Shown: piece after piece, positions 6,219 to 6,352 of the stretch
Position numbering within the stretch: the stretch's first letter is position 1
Layout of the letters: every line of letters begins with the position of its first letter
Assembly (NCBI GenBank): GCA_900765125.1
Contig: CAAFQL010000038.1
Coordinates: 1 to 6,352 of the forward strand
Direction of reading: 5' to 3'
DNA length: 6,352 bases
Origin: Oscillospiraceae bacterium
GTDB taxonomy: Bacteria; Bacillota; Clostridia; Oscillospirales; Ruminococcaceae
Program-made: the position numbers and the translations under genes
Notes under the pieces: model-generated
Told to the model about the DNA's origin: nothing
What the model saw: only the letters and a program-made list of their open reading frames with translations
The model's database searches: none

Positions 6219-6352
6219 ATGAAAGAAAAATTATATGTTGCATATGGAAGTAATATCAATTTAGAGCAGATGGCGTTTCGCTGTCCGAATTCAGAGGTTG
6301 TTGGAACAGCGATGCTGCAGGGATATGAGTTGCAGTTTAAGCGTGTGGCAAC
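6219..6352 (+). CDS. Gamma-glutamylcyclotransferase-like (AIG2/GGCT fold) protein, 3' truncated by window
   Basis: The ATG at 6219 follows GGAGG (6209-6213) by 5 nt and starts 11 nt after the amidoligase stop, so the two form an operon. Forty-four codons are visible. LYVAYGSNINLEQM (5-18) contains the hallmark YGSN turn (9-12) that binds the gamma-glutamyl group in this fold. The following CPNSEVVGTAMLQGYELQF matches the family pattern of a cysteine/proline stretch, a strand, and a GY-x-L-x-F strand. The catalytic glutamate expected later in the domain lies beyond the window, so activity cannot be confirmed. Members release 5-oxoproline from gamma-glutamyl amines or act on related isopeptides. 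Next to an amidoligase it may reverse or trim the amide bonds formed. Fold assignment is confident; substrate is unknown. Confidence 0.85.
   Translation, partial: MKEKLYVAYGSNINLEQMAFRCPNSEVVGTAMLQGYELQFKRVA

Noticed and set aside
4854..6259. Open frames on the minus strand across the amidoligase and recombinase genes
   Set aside because: They lie opposite well-supported genes, have low-complexity Phe/Ser/Ile-rich translations and no family motifs; they are antisense shadows.
1..6352. CRISPR array, tRNA genes or insertion sequence ends
   Set aside because: No regularly spaced direct repeats, no tRNA-like cloverleaf, and no terminal inverted repeat pair with a DDE transposase were found.

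Overview
The window looks like part of an integrative or conjugative element, or a related accessory island, of a low-GC Gram-positive bacterium, most likely a gut or rumen member of the Clostridia. The reasons are the AT-rich coding sequence, strong GGAGG-type ribosome binding sites, ATGA start/stop coupling between genes, and a triplet of large serine recombinase genes of a kind common in Firmicutes mobile elements. The taxon is an inference; no rRNA or host housekeeping gene is present.

Layout, all on the + strand: (i) the last 32 codons of an unidentified gene (3-101). (ii) A region without a gene (102-614). Its core, about 184-497, folds on paper into a compact multi-helix RNA: a 12-bp closing stem, a four-way junction with almost no unpaired bases, and a possible loop-loop contact. 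Two back-to-back hairpins (524-563 and 564-598) follow and end just before the first ribosome binding site. (iii) Two very small overlapping genes, a 59-aa four-cysteine protein and a 53-aa SHOCT-like protein. (iv) Three serine recombinase-family genes joined by ATGA overlaps. The first (508 aa) and third (540 aa) are complete, with catalytic serine, recombinase domain and zinc ribbon. The middle one (290 aa) lacks the whole catalytic domain. (v) A terminator hairpin whose T-tract is followed at once by the ribosome binding site of (vi) an amidoligase-family enzyme (367 aa, GTG start) and (vii) a gamma-glutamylcyclotransferase-like gene cut off by the window end.

Working model: the recombinases excise and integrate the element, with the middle protein as a non-catalytic DNA-binding partner. 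The small proteins are candidates for directionality or regulatory factors. The amidoligase/cyclotransferase pair looks like a cargo module that makes and breaks gamma-glutamyl or related amide bonds on an unknown substrate. The structured RNA could be a long leader controlling the recombinase operon or an independent ncRNA of the element. Of everything here it is the best candidate for something undescribed. I could not match it to a known RNA class by eye.
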